18,913 bases of DNA from an uncultured Treponema sp. (GCA_934699065.1 CAKUWD010000035.1:1-18913), one strand, 5' to 3'. Shown: positions 1-7,121, counted from the stretch's first letter. Made by a program: numbers and translations. The notes: generated from the sequence alone by a model not told the origin.

Positions 1-240
1 TGTGCAACTGTAGGCCTTATGGTTCCTGCGATGAGTCTGATTGCAACATTCCTTTACTATCCTTACAACAATGGATTCCAGATTCATGTCGCTCTGGTTC
101 AGTGGCTGCGACTCATGTGTTTTAATTTCCCTTTTGCCTTTTTTACTCAGTTATTTTTTATTCAGCCTTTTGTGCGAACTGTCTTCAAGCTGATTTTTGC
201 AAGAGATATTAAGAATAGAAAAGATATACCAGCTATATAA
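1..240 (+). CDS. DUF2798-family small membrane protein, C-terminal part
   Basis: The frame is open from the first base, so the gene starts upstream of the window and only its last 79 codons are seen. The visible protein is hydrophobic, with two membrane-segment-like stretches. It contains the pattern typical of DUF2798 proteins: PAMSLIATF near the first segment, then NFPFAFFTQLFFIQPFVRTVF in the second, followed by a short basic tail. The function of this family is not established. The first Met at 19 is internal to the family alignment, so I do not take it as the start. The gene is followed by about 100 bp holding the hipBA promoter. Confidence 0.6.
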   Translation, partial: CATVGLMVPAMSLIATFLYYPYNNGFQIHVALVQWLRLMCFNFPFAFFTQLFFIQPFVRTVFKLIFARDIKNRKDIPAI

Positions 241-265
241 GGGTTAAAATACAACACACATCATC

Positions 266-343
266 TTCCCGAACGGGAAAATATTTTCATATAACAGTCC
301 TTTTTCTATTGATTTTCCCGTTCGGGAAAGTTATACTGTTGAT
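266..343 (+). promoter_or_regulatory. hipBA promoter with two palindromic operators
   Basis: Two near-identical palindromes lie upstream of hipB. The first is TTCCCG-AA-CGGGAA at 266-279 and the second TTTCCCG-TT-CGGGAAA at 314-329. Their two-base centres are complementary, so the sites are mirror-oriented, with centres 49 bp apart. A promoter fits exactly around the second: -35 TTGATT at 309-314, 17-bp spacer, -10 TATACT at 332-337, and ATG six bases later at 344. HipB bound to the second site would block RNA polymerase; two sites suggest cooperative or looped autorepression by HipB or HipAB. The palindromes and spacing are seen directly; the binding is inferred from the HipB family. Confidence 0.8.
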
Positions 344-565
344 ATGAGAATAATTTCTGTTGAATCAATATCAGAGGCAGTCAAGACCCGCCGAAAACAG
401 CTGGGACTTACTCAATCAGAAACAGCAGCAATGTGTAATGTTGGAGCCCGTTTTTTTTCGGAACTTGAAAACGGAAAAGAAACTTTACAGATGAATAAAG
501 TGCTTCACTGTCTTGAAATGCTTGGGATAAATCTCTATGCGGTAAACCGGGAAGATGATAAATGA
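344..565 (+). CDS. hipB: HipB-like antitoxin, HTH repressor
   Basis: A 73-residue Xre/HipB-type helix-turn-helix protein. The segment from about residue 13 to 65 (KTRRKQLGLTQSETAAMCNV followed by SELENGKETLQM) is a classic HTH_3 fold in which the recognition helix precedes ENGK. The gene sits directly before hipA and overlaps it by the tetranucleotide ATGA, as expected for a coupled antitoxin-toxin operon. The antitoxin should neutralise HipA and repress the operon through the two palindromes upstream. There is no Shine-Dalgarno sequence before the ATG. The predicted transcription start falls at or beside the ATG itself, so translation may be leaderless. The only other in-frame Met falls inside the HTH. 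Confidence 0.85.
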   Translation: MRIISVESISEAVKTRRKQLGLTQSETAAMCNVGARFFSELENGKETLQMNKVLHCLEMLGINLYAVNREDDK

Positions 566-1791
566 AACTGAACGTATTCTTTGAAAATAAAAAAGCAGGC
601 TCTATTGAATCAACAGAAAATCGTGGAGTAATTTTTGTTTATGATGAAAATTATTTAAATGATAAAAACTCAGTTCCTCTTTCTGCTTCACTTCCTTTGC
701 AAAAAGAGGAATTTTCTCAAAAGCAATGTATCCCTTTTTTCTCAGGACTTTTGCCTGAAGAAGATTCACGAAAAAAAATTGCAGACTATCTACATATTTC
801 TGAAACCAGCACTCTGAAATTACTTGAAGCATTAGGTGGAGAATGCGCAGGTCTCATTTCGATTTTAAGTGAAGATGATTCATCTTCTAAAGAAACAAGC
901 TATAAACTTGATTCAAAAAATTACGAGCTGCTTGACGATAACAGGCTTTCGGATTTTATCGAAAAAATGAATACTCGGCCTCTTATAAAGGCTGATGATA
1001 AGTTACGGCTTTCACTTGCAGGAGCTCAGGAAAAACTCGCACTTGCAAAAATCAATGGAGAATGGTATTTACCATTGAATGGTGCTCCTTCAACTCACAT
1101 CTTAAAACCTGCTCGAACAGGAAGTCTTTCTTCGCTTGCGCAAAATGAATATATCTGTATGAAGCTTGCAAAAAGTTTTGGACTTCCTGTTCCTGATGTA
1201 GATTTGCTGAAGATTGCAGGAAAAGACATTTTTGTTGTTGAACGCTATGACCGCATCAAAGAAACAGACTCGATTCAACGGCTTCATCAGGAAGATTTTT
1301 GCCAGGCACTTGGTATCATGAGTACATCAAAATATCAGAATGATGGGGGACCAGGAATCGCTGATATTTTCAAGACCATATTGAAAGTCTGTACGGTTCC
1401 GGCTTTGGAGAGTCAGAAATTCTTGAGATATGTGCTTTTTAATTATTTGATGGGAAATTGTGACAGTCACGGAAAAAATTATTCTCTACTTTACAAAAAT
1501 AATCGTGTAGAACTTTCTCCTTTGTACGATGTTGTTTCCACAATAATCTATTCAGGTCTTACTGACAAGCTTTCAATGAAAATTGGAAAACACTATGAGA
1601 TTCAGAAAGTAACCCAAGAAGATTTTTCTCTTTTGGCTGAATCTTTGAACATTAAGTATTCCGTTCTTTCAAAAATATTTGATGATTTTGCTAAAAAGTA
1701 CATACCAGCTTTTGAAGAATTAAAGGATGATGAAAAAATTTCCAGGGATATAGTTAATTCTATTTTGCAAGTTGTGAAATCCAGGTTTTGA
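562..1791 (+). CDS. hipA: HipA-type serine/threonine kinase toxin
   Basis: A full-length HipA-family kinase of 409 residues. The N-terminal HipA domain covers about residues 1-100, with LLPEEDSR at 63-70 and the conserved LGGECAG at 91-97. The kinase core follows: the glycine-rich/activation loop SLAGAQEK at 151-158, an ATP-lysine motif LKP at 181-183, and FVVERYDR at 224-231. The catalytic loop GNCDSHGKN has the putative catalytic D301 and metal-binding N306, and the DFG-equivalent aspartate D323 lies in SPLYDV. E. coli HipA phosphorylates glutamyl-tRNA synthetase and causes growth arrest; the substrate here is unknown. All key residues are present, so the toxin looks active. Start and operon structure are fixed by the ATGA overlap with hipB. 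Confidence 0.9.
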   Translation: MKLNVFFENKKAGSIESTENRGVIFVYDENYLNDKNSVPLSASLPLQKEEFSQKQCIPFFSGLLPEEDSRKKIADYLHISETSTLKLLEALGGECAGLISILSEDDSSSKETSYKLDSKNYELLDDNRLSDFIEKMNTRPLIKADDKLRLSLAGAQEKLALAKINGEWYLPLNGAPSTHILKPARTGSLSSLAQNEYICMKLAKSFGLPVPDVDLLKIAGKDIFVVERYDRIKETDSIQRLHQEDFCQALGIMSTSKYQNDGGPGIADIFKTILKVCTVPALESQKFLRYVLFNYLMGNCDSHGKNYSLLYKNNRVELSPLYDVVSTIIYSGLTDKLSMKIGKHYEIQKVTQEDFSLLAESLNIKYSVLSKIFDDFAKKYIPAFEELKDDEKISRDIVNSILQVVKSRF

Positions 1792-2013
1792 TAAATTGGT
1801 GTTTTTTAATTTTTATACCAAAAATGAATTTCTTTGCAAAAAGCTTGGAATCTTTTTGGTGATAAATTGATTCCTACAATTACAAAACGTATCAAAGCAT
1901 CAGCTTAATTTGAATTAAGCTTAATAATTACCATTTTCTTTCGGGAATCTACGTCTTAATCAGAAGCCTGCCTCTTGCAGCCTACATCGACGGAACAATC
2001 ACAAACTTTGTAG
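1792..2013. other. Intergenic gene debris after hipA
   Basis: No complete gene. Two short open stretches read like coding leftovers without starts. The first (1828-1908, plus) is 26 codons after a stop and ends in LIPTITKRIKASA. The second (about 1914-2018, plus) contains the hydrophobic run SGIYVLIRSLPLAAYIDGTI. I could not assign either to a family. The stop of the first lies inside a perfect 9-bp inverted repeat, AGCTTAATT / AATTAAGCT (1902-1910 and 1913-1921), which may be a weak terminator. The stretch directly precedes the MATE fragment. Confidence 0.35.
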
Positions 2014-2108
2014 TTTAGTAGGAGACGGAACCACCGCAAATTTCAGTCTTGAATGGGGAAGAAATAACAAAGACCGCTCTGACAAATCTATAGGAAACGG
2101 CATTTTGC
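2014..2108 (+). pseudogene. Fragment of a MATE transporter gene
   Basis: These 95 bases match 12517-12611 inside the intact MATE gene at a constant offset of 10503 with, by my count, 6 mismatches and no gap. Translated, it reads VGDGTTANFSLEWG then NNKDRSDKSIGNG, against VGDGAAANFSLEWG and NNKDRSDKSVGNG in the intact protein. Homology stops abruptly on both sides. The left side joins unrelated debris and the right side joins the GC-rich block, 18 bp before the rsgI stop codon. It is a dead remnant of a second, slightly diverged MATE copy and marks a recombination junction. Confidence 0.85.
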
Positions 2109-2125
2109 GTTGGAGCGGGAAAACC

Positions 2126-2479
2126 TCACTCCGCCGCTTCTTCGCCCGCCGCGTTCTCCGCCTTGCCCTTCTGATAGCTGTACCCACTCGTGTCGTGCTG
2201 ATTTTCCTCCGACCGCTCGACCCTCTGACCGTCTGCGTACTGCCCGTGATTCTGCGTACCCTTTCCTCCCCTCGCCACAACCACGCCGATACCGATTCCA
2301 AGCGCAAGGACGAGCGCGACGGCGACCGACACCACAAGGATTTTCGCGCGGCTGTTCAAGTTTACCGTCACCACCATGCCCACATGCGCCTCGGCGGGCG
2401 TGGGAATCGCAGAGATTTTCCCGTTGTTGAAAAGGACGATGCTCTTCGGCTCGCCCACTTGGACTATAACTCCTTTCAT
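2126..2479 (-). CDS. RsgI-like membrane anti-sigma factor
   Basis: A 117-residue protein. Residues 1-40 match the RsgI N-terminal domain in style: MKGVIVQVGEPKSIVLFNNG, then a short strand and AEAHVGMVV. That domain binds SigI in Bacillus and Clostridium. A single membrane helix follows at about 46-69 (KILVVSVAVALVLALGIGIG region), then only about 47 polar, charged residues outside, far shorter than the sensor domains of most RsgI proteins. The start has a good ribosome site, AGAGG with a 5-base spacer. The stop lies 18 bp from the MATE-fragment junction, so the 3' end may have been replaced. Its likely partner SigI is encoded 8.2 kb away on the same strand. The family call rests on the N-terminal domain plus membrane helix. 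Confidence 0.6.
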   Translation of the reverse strand: MKGVIVQVGEPKSIVLFNNGKISAIPTPAEAHVGMVVTVNLNSRAKILVVSVAVALVLALGIGIGVVVARGGKGTQNHGQYADGQRVERSEENQHDTSGYSYQKGKAENAAGEEAAE

Positions 2480-2506
2480 AGTAACCTCTTGAAATCAAAT
2501 TGATGC

Positions 2507-2581
2507 GGAAAAATCACAGATTTTTCCGAGACTCGCTAAAAACTCGTCTCACGAGTTTTTGCCCTGCTACGCAGCGCCGCT
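2507..2581. repeat. Cluster of small hairpins between ogt and rsgI
   Basis: Consecutive palindromes: GGAAAAATC-ACA-GATTTTTCC (2507-2527), CGAG-A-CTCG (2527-2535), AAAAACTCGT-CTC-ACGAGTTTTT (2538-2560) and CTGC-TAC-GCAG (about 2563-2574). The A/T-flanked 2538-2560 hairpin can act as a terminator in both directions and would end the ogt transcript. A related copy with compensating base changes lies at 7152-7198. Confidence 0.65.
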
Positions 2582-2590
2582 CCCTACCTT

Positions 2591-3109
2591 TCATTTTCTA
2601 AAGTCCTCCGTCCTATGTCCTTCCAACTCCAACAGCGCGATTTTATTCTTGATTCCGCCGCCGTAGCCCGTGAGTTTTCCGTTTGAGCCGATGACGCGGT
2701 GGCAGGGAATGATTATGCACATCGGATTCCAACCGACTGCACCACCCACAGCCCGTGCCGACATTTTTTTGATGCCGTGCCGTCGCGCGATTTCTGCCGC
2801 GATTTCGCCGTAAGTCGCGGTTTTGCCGAAAGGGATTTTCAGCATTTCGGCGATGACCTCATCACGGAACGGCGTTGTGTTTTCGATTCTGTAAGGCGGC
2901 GTGAAGTCGGGGGCGCGACCCGAAAAATAGATGTCGAGCCAGCGGCAGGTTTCGCCGAAAACGCCGCAGTCTTTTTCCGTGCCGCGTAAATCGTGCTTTT
3001 TCTCGTCGCTCGAATGTTCAAACCACAAGCCTGTGAGAACCTCGCCGTCGGTGTTCATCAGAATATCGTCAAAACCGTCAGGCGTTTTGTAACGGTGCGT
3101 GTAGGTCAT
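2591..3109 (-). CDS. ogt: Methylated-DNA--protein-cysteine methyltransferase
   Basis: A 172-residue O6-alkylguanine-DNA alkyltransferase. It transfers the alkyl group from O6-alkylguanine to its own cysteine in a suicide reaction. The active-site motif IIPCHRVIGSNG is at about 133-144, with acceptor C136. It is preceded by the DNA-binding helix region FGKTATYGEIA (about 94-104) and ARAVGGAVGWNP (118-129, probable arginine finger R119), and followed by LTGYGGG. An N-terminal domain of about 75 residues is present, as in Ogt/MGMT; the Ada regulatory domain is absent. The start overlaps the stop of a 31-codon ORF by ATGA, so translation is probably coupled. A strong hairpin follows downstream. 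Confidence 0.92.
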   Translation of the reverse strand: MTYTHRYKTPDGFDDILMNTDGEVLTGLWFEHSSDEKKHDLRGTEKDCGVFGETCRWLDIYFSGRAPDFTPPYRIENTTPFRDEVIAEMLKIPFGKTATYGEIAAEIARRHGIKKMSARAVGGAVGWNPMCIIIPCHRVIGSNGKLTGYGGGIKNKIALLELEGHRTEDFRK

Positions 3110-3201
3110 TTTGATACCTTGAAATAGTCGTTTGAATCCTGCGGGGCGTTTGCTCTGTCCTTATCGGTGTAGGAGCGGAATATTTCGGTCAGTTTGGTCA
3201 T
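3106..3201 (-). CDS. 31-residue ORF coupled to ogt
   Basis: A short ORF (MTKLTEIFRSYTDKD then RANAPQDSNDYFKVSK) whose TGA stop overlaps the ogt ATG as ATGA, suggesting translational coupling. A TATACT hexamer lies exactly 6 bp before its ATG (3208-3213) and there is no Shine-Dalgarno sequence, the same layout as at hipB. The -35 region is weak. The peptide matches no family I know. It could be a leader cistron that delivers ribosomes to ogt, a small protein in its own right, or the eroded end of a former gene. The frame is open further upstream, but that extension runs through repeat DNA and is unlikely to be real. Confidence 0.45.
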   Translation of the reverse strand: MTKLTEIFRSYTDKDRANAPQDSNDYFKVSK

Positions 3202-3262
3202 ACTGATAGTATACGGATTCCAGCGGGAAAAAACGAGGGGGAACGGGGAAAAAAACAGGGCT

Positions 3263-3390
3263 GTCATTCCGAACTTGATTCGGAATCTTTTGGGCGTTCC
3301 CCGCCTATGGCGGGTCGGGCTTTTCGGGGTTCCGCGCTTACGCGCTTCATTGCTACGCAACGGCTAACGCCGCCCCTACAATCCCTAACG
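3263..3390. repeat. Mosaic of short palindromic repeats
   Basis: Several palindromes in a row. First comes ATTCCGA-(7)-TCGGAAT (3266-3286), a type of dispersed repeat I recall as common in bacterial genomes. Next are CCCGCC-TAT-GGCGGG (about 3299-3313), GCG-CTTA-CGC (about 3336-3347), TTGC-TAC-GCAA (about 3351-3361) and CGGC-TAAC-GCCG (about 3361-3373). Last is the unpaired 18-mer CGCCCCTACAATCCCTAA (3371-3388), which recurs exactly at 7235-7252 on the other side of the restriction-modification genes. I see no gene in 3202-3450. Confidence 0.65.
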
Positions 3391-3450
3391 CTTGGCTTAC
3401 CGTCGTATTTGTTGAAAGAAAAAACGCAGCAAGTTTTCCAAGAAATATTT

Positions 3451-4728
3451 TTATTGTTTATTAAAATATTCCGTATTGCAAATTCCGCTTTCAAAATCCC
3501 GCAAGTTCATTTCCCCGCCCTTGATTTTATCCGCGACAAGCAACGCTGTAACAATCGGCATTGCGGTTCCGCTCACTTTCGTTTCAAGATAAATCTTGTT
3601 CAGTTTGTCCGCTATATCGCCCTTGAAAGTTCCCGATACGAACATAAAGTAATATTTTTTAAGGTAGTCGGGAAATTCTCGCCACCACTTCGTTGGATTG
3701 ATTTTCTCGTCGCGTTTTTGATTGTTGCTGATGTAGCGTTTCATTTCGTCCTGCTGACCAATCGGAAGGTTGTAGCCACCCGAATACGCCTTCATATCGA
3801 CGATGATTCCGTAATTTTCATCGGTGACTTCATCTGTATATAAAACGCCATCGGGCTTGTTCGCGCCGCCGAGGTGACGACCATAAAATCCACACTCATT
3901 CAAAAACAAATCCATTGCTTTCATTTCAAAAAGGCGGTTTTGCGCGGAATCAAATGCCAAATCCATAAGCGAAAGATAATCGTGCGACAAAATTTTTAAC
4001 TGCTTGCGAACTTCGTCTTTTTCTTTTGAAAGTTCGGATTTCACCGTCAAATCTTTGTAGACTGGAATTGAAAAATCCACAATCGTATCTTTTAGAAAAA
4101 CGCTGTCAGCGGAAATTTCGACATTCAAGCCGAGGTTTTCAAAGCCCGCGACATCATCTTTAATTGTTTCGATTGACTCCTCAAGTCCGTTTGATTTCAA
4201 CGCTTCCTGTATTTTTGAAAAAGCCGCATTGTTTTTGCTTTCGATAATCGCTTTTAAAATCAGCGAGCGGCGGAAGCGTAAATATTCGCGGTCGCTTCCT
4301 TTTGTGGCAAACATTTCATACGACACAATTTTTTCGATTTTTGAATGTTTACTGTTTCCGTCGATGTTGCGCAACACTCGCTCGCCTTTTGGCGTAATGC
4401 AGAACGCTCCGAGCGTTTCGGAAAACAATTTGTGTCCGTATTCAACAGTAACTTCTTTCTTGCAAGTTTCCACAAGCCCCAAGTGACCGAGCCACTGCGC
4501 AATCGTGCGGGCGTATTTGTCAGAAGAACTTTCCCAATCTGAACGGATTTTTGCTCGCTCGTCTTTGTCCGAAGTTTCAGCGAGTGCGGCGACAATGCTC
4601 CGAACAGGATAGCAGATGAAGCCTTCCTCGCCCGTAAAGCCGAGTTTTTCGCCGAGTTCAAATTTTGTAAGCGGTTTGTCAGGATTTTTAAGCAATGACA
4701 AAATGCGGTTCGCGGGCGGATAAGACAA
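3451..4728 (-). CDS. FokI-like type IIS restriction endonuclease, main part
   Basis: This reading frame (425 codons) covers most of a FokI-type enzyme. From residue 2 (SYPPANRILSLL, then LTKFELGEKLGFTGEEGF at 20-37 and SSSDKYAR at 67-74) it follows the FokI DNA-recognition region as I remember it. The C-terminal cleavage domain is very close to FokI: HLGGANKPDG at 285-294, YGIIVDMKAYSGGYNLPIGQ at 306-325, INPTKWW at 343-349 and FVSGTFKG at 363-370. The PD-(D/E)XK residues D293, D311 and K313 are intact, matching FokI D450, D467 and K469. The frame has no genuine start: its first codon is TTG and homology continues into the preceding frame across an A8 tract. The product exists only if the frame is corrected or shifted. 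FokI recognises GGATG; the specificity here is only presumed similar. Confidence 0.85.
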   Translation of the reverse strand: MSYPPANRILSLLKNPDKPLTKFELGEKLGFTGEEGFICYPVRSIVAALAETSDKDERAKIRSDWESSSDKYARTIAQWLGHLGLVETCKKEVTVEYGHKLFSETLGAFCITPKGERVLRNIDGNSKHSKIEKIVSYEMFATKGSDREYLRFRRSLILKAIIESKNNAAFSKIQEALKSNGLEESIETIKDDVAGFENLGLNVEISADSVFLKDTIVDFSIPVYKDLTVKSELSKEKDEVRKQLKILSHDYLSLMDLAFDSAQNRLFEMKAMDLFLNECGFYGRHLGGANKPDGVLYTDEVTDENYGIIVDMKAYSGGYNLPIGQQDEMKRYISNNQKRDEKINPTKWWREFPDYLKKYYFMFVSGTFKGDIADKLNKIYLETKVSGTAMPIVTALLVADKIKGGEMNLRDFESGICNTEYFNKQ

Positions 4729-4736
4729 AATCGCGT

Positions 4737-4973
4737 TTATGAGCAGTTTTTTTTGTCGTCAGTCGCTCGTGTCAAAGAAAGCCCTTTTTCTGTGATTGAA
4801 AATGTGTCGTTAGCATAATCATATTTGATGAAGCCGACCGCGTGTGCCCAACACACAAAATTATCCGCCGCCCAATCCACGATGAACGGTCGTTTTTGTC
4901 CTTTTACCGCCGCTTGGATTATGCCGTTACAACGAGAGTTAGAACGCGGAGTGAACGCCGTGCCTGTCAGCAA
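4737..4973 (-). CDS. FokI-like endonuclease, N-terminal fragment before frameshift
   Basis: This frame matches the first recognition subdomain of FokI: GIIQAAVKGQ, then FIVDWAADNFVCWAHAVGFIKYD (residues 30-52) and FSITEKGLSLTRA, against FokI segments such as IIQATIADQG and WAHALGFIEY. It stops at 4737-4739 just after an A8 tract (4747-4754). Adding one A there joins it to the downstream frame and restores a FokI-like junction (KKLLINAILSYPPANRI against FokI KEILIEAISSYPPAIRI, from memory). The frame is open up to 5027 but holds no ATG; the TTG at 4973 is the only obvious start. Roughly the first 70 FokI residues have no counterpart, so the gene is also 5'-truncated. I regard the two pieces as one damaged or frameshifted gene. 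Confidence 0.75.
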   Translation of the reverse strand: MLTGTAFTPRSNSRCNGIIQAAVKGQKRPFIVDWAADNFVCWAHAVGFIKYDYANDTFSITEKGLSLTRATDDKKNCS

Positions 4974-5034
4974 CTTGTATTTGAGCGAAAGAGAACGATA
5001 ATATGATTTTTCTGTTGGAATTGAAAATCAATGC

Positions 5035-5769
5035 TCAACTTAAAAAATCCTTGTATTGATTCACGGCAATTTGTGCGTTGTAAAAACCAACAACCTTATC
5101 ATAATTGCGGAATTTTACTCTATCTTTTATTGAAGAAAATGCTGATTTTTCAATTTCTTGATTATACTTATTCAATTTGCTCTTATCATTCGGTGCAATC
5201 ATAATCATTGAAGTTGCAAAATCTTGCAATTCAACGAACTTGACAAGGGAATTGCGGAAATTGGTTGAATTCTCCACTTCAAAAATCGTATCGGGAAAGT
5301 TTCGCTCGTTAAACCAAATAACATCAATAAATCTTGTAGATTGCAAAATATGGTCAAAAGTGAATTTTGGAATTTCCTGCAAGGTCATAATATCGCACAG
5401 TTTTTGCGTAGTAAACCTTGCGCTTTTATCGGGCGCAAAAGTCTGAAATCCCCTGCTATTACCTATTTCAAGCAACATTCCTTGAATATATGCGTGAGTA
5501 ATCTTGTCTTCGTCCGCCTGTGTTTTGCTGACTTTTGGATTAAATTCATCTGGCAACTTATCGAGATGGTCTGCAAGTCCATATAACCCCGGCTTTAATT
5601 TTACAAAGCGTTTATCTCTCTGAACTCGCTCGTTGATGGTTCTGTCTGGTGTTAAACCGCTAAAATTCTTAAAGACAGGAGCAATTTTATAAATTTCTTT
5701 CAGAGTTGCAATGTATCCATTCTGAATTATTGCGCGTTCTATCGCTTCACTCCAAGTTGGCTCTTTCAT
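5035..5769 (-). CDS. HARE-HTH domain protein with nuclease-like C-terminus
   Basis: 244 residues from the ATG I prefer. Residues 3-65 form a HARE-type winged helix: EPTWSEAIERAI, YKIAPVFKNFSGLTPDRTI, then RFVKLKPGLYGL. HARE domains are found on restriction enzymes and other DNA-acting proteins. The C-terminal half has a PD-(D/E)XK-like pattern: FIDVIWFNE with D149, then FPDTIFEVENS with E164 and E166, followed by a helix rich in FVELQDF. It is probably a restriction-type nuclease or DNA-binding partner; the catalytic assignment is tentative. An extended -10 (TGCTATAAT, hexamer at 5776-5781) sits 6 bp before this ATG with no spaced Shine-Dalgarno. An upstream in-frame ATG at 5787 would lie before the promoter. 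The gene lies between the methyltransferase and the FokI-like gene. Confidence 0.6.
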   Translation of the reverse strand: MKEPTWSEAIERAIIQNGYIATLKEIYKIAPVFKNFSGLTPDRTINERVQRDKRFVKLKPGLYGLADHLDKLPDEFNPKVSKTQADEDKITHAYIQGMLLEIGNSRGFQTFAPDKSARFTTQKLCDIMTLQEIPKFTFDHILQSTRFIDVIWFNERNFPDTIFEVENSTNFRNSLVKFVELQDFATSMIMIAPNDKSKLNKYNQEIEKSAFSSIKDRVKFRNYDKVVGFYNAQIAVNQYKDFLS

Positions 5770-5790
5770 ACCTTTATTATAGCACATATT

Positions 5791-6051
5791 TCAATCAAAA
5801 TACATACCGTGGCTTTCGCACCAGTCAACAACTGTTGCATCATTTTCCATTAAAATATCCAAGGGCGCAAAATAAACGGGTGGGTCATAATCAGAATTGA
5901 AAAAACTATCGTTAGAATTATAATTATCTGCCAAAGCCGATTCCGCAACTCTATAATGATGTTCTTCTGTTGTATCAATTATTTTTGAAACATCTCGCCA
6001 AAAATATTCGTTTCCTCTAATCGAAATTGTGTTAAGCCGATTCGCATTCAT
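5791..6051 (-). CDS. Hypothetical 86-residue protein in the restriction locus
   Basis: An acidic small protein with no motif I recognise. It is rich in D, E and N in its middle (YNSNDSFFNSDYDPP) and ends VVDWCESHGMYFD. It starts 3 bp after the methyltransferase stop and ends about 20 bp before the preferred start of the HARE gene, so it is probably translated within the same operon. It might be an accessory or control protein of the restriction locus. There is no helix-turn-helix typical of C proteins, so I do not call it one. Confidence 0.5.
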   Translation of the reverse strand: MNANRLNTISIRGNEYFWRDVSKIIDTTEEHHYRVAESALADNYNSNDSFFNSDYDPPVYFAPLDILMENDATVVDWCESHGMYFD

Positions 6052-6054
6052 TCG

Positions 6055-7071
6055 TTACGCCGCCATTTTTTCGCATACGCCGCTTTCATCAAAAATCTTG
6101 CTCTTGTACTTGCGGTAGGGGATTTTCTGCAAGGTGAAAGTCGAGGCGATTCCGTTGTCTTTGAGCGTTTTCTCGATAAAATATTCTTTCATCAATCCTG
6201 CGGAACTGTAACTCATAACGATATGCGAGAAGTCTGCGTTTTTAATCAGTTGCGAGAATGCTTCGTTCACTTCGTGCTTAGAGCAGAACACAGATTTTTG
6301 ATCGGCGTATGGGCGCATTCCCGTCACGCCTGTAAGAACAGGATTGTCGTAGCGGGCAATTGTTTCAAGAACATGATAGTTCGGCGCATATTGGCGAGAG
6401 TTGTAGGGCGGGTCGATATAAAGGATGTCACCCGAAATGTGCTTTTCCAAATCGAACACATCTTCATTGTATGCTTTGTTTTTTCGGTTATTGTTTTCGA
6501 CCGCGAACTGCGGAAGTTCCAGTTTTTTGAACGCCCGCTTATCCCAGTTTTTAAGATACGCTCCGTAAGTTCCCGTGATATTTGAGACAGATGGCACAGC
6601 TTCAATAAGGCTTGCAAGAAGATAATAATATTCGCTTTCCGTCAATTTTTTCTCGATTTTCCAACGCTCAATCGTGGTTCGGATAAAATCAATGCGCCGT
6701 GCATTCTCGGAAGTGAAATACATTCTGCCCGCTTTTCCCGACGGAGAGTAGTTTTCCTCAACAAATTTGTTCACATTCGGCAAGTCCGCGTTCTCAAGAT
6801 AGTTAAAAGGATTTTCGATTTCGGATTTCAATTTTGAAAATGCGGGCGAAGAATTGTTTTCGATAAGCGATTTTTGGATAATGTATGAGAAAAATAGGGA
6901 ATCGTTGGAGAGGATTTCATATTGAGGCTTGAAATACCGTGCGACAACTCCTGTTCCGCTGAAAATATCGCAGAAAGATTTTTGCTTGGTGCGGATATTT
7001 TGAGAGATACAAGTTTCGATATTTTTGAGTAAAGCCGCCTTGCTTCCGATGTAGCGCATTTTTTTCCACAT
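6055..7071 (-). CDS. N6-adenine DNA methyltransferase, D12 class, M.FokI N-half-like
   Basis: A D12/alpha-class adenine methyltransferase. Counting from the MRYIGSK methionine (7059), the N-terminal MRYIGSKAALL (motif X) leads to the SAM-binding DIFSGTG (31-37), then LSNDSLFFSYI, a target-recognition region with SNITGTYGAYLKNWDKR, and the catalytic DPPYNSRQY (216-224). The C-terminus has VMSYSSAG and IPYRKYKSK. From memory it closely follows the first half of M.FokI, which methylates one strand of the GGATG/CATCC site; the second methyltransferase half of M.FokI is absent. Start choice: ATG at 7071 has an AAGGA 9 bp upstream; ATG at 7059 matches the family start; 7113 is also open but unlikely. 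It heads a minus-strand series with the 86-codon ORF, the HARE gene and the FokI-like pieces. Confidence 0.88.
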   Translation of the reverse strand: MWKKMRYIGSKAALLKNIETCISQNIRTKQKSFCDIFSGTGVVARYFKPQYEILSNDSLFFSYIIQKSLIENNSSPAFSKLKSEIENPFNYLENADLPNVNKFVEENYSPSGKAGRMYFTSENARRIDFIRTTIERWKIEKKLTESEYYYLLASLIEAVPSVSNITGTYGAYLKNWDKRAFKKLELPQFAVENNNRKNKAYNEDVFDLEKHISGDILYIDPPYNSRQYAPNYHVLETIARYDNPVLTGVTGMRPYADQKSVFCSKHEVNEAFSQLIKNADFSHIVMSYSSAGLMKEYFIEKTLKDNGIASTFTLQKIPYRKYKSKIFDESGVCEKMAA

Positions 7072-7121
7072 CCCAATACATCCTTTTATAGCATAGATTG
7101 ATTTGTATTGCAAGGGGGGCG

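Noticed and set aside
2088..2503. Overlapping frames on both strands around rsgI
   Set aside because: Only the 117-codon minus frame shows a recognisable domain, a membrane helix and a ribosome site.
3106..3360. 84-codon version of the ORF ahead of ogt
   Set aside because: Its first 53 codons come from the palindromic repeat mosaic; only the last 31 codons follow a promoter-like hexamer.
3307..3843. Plus-strand frame over the end of the FokI-like gene
   Set aside because: It begins inside hairpin repeats and lies antisense to the conserved FokI cleavage domain.
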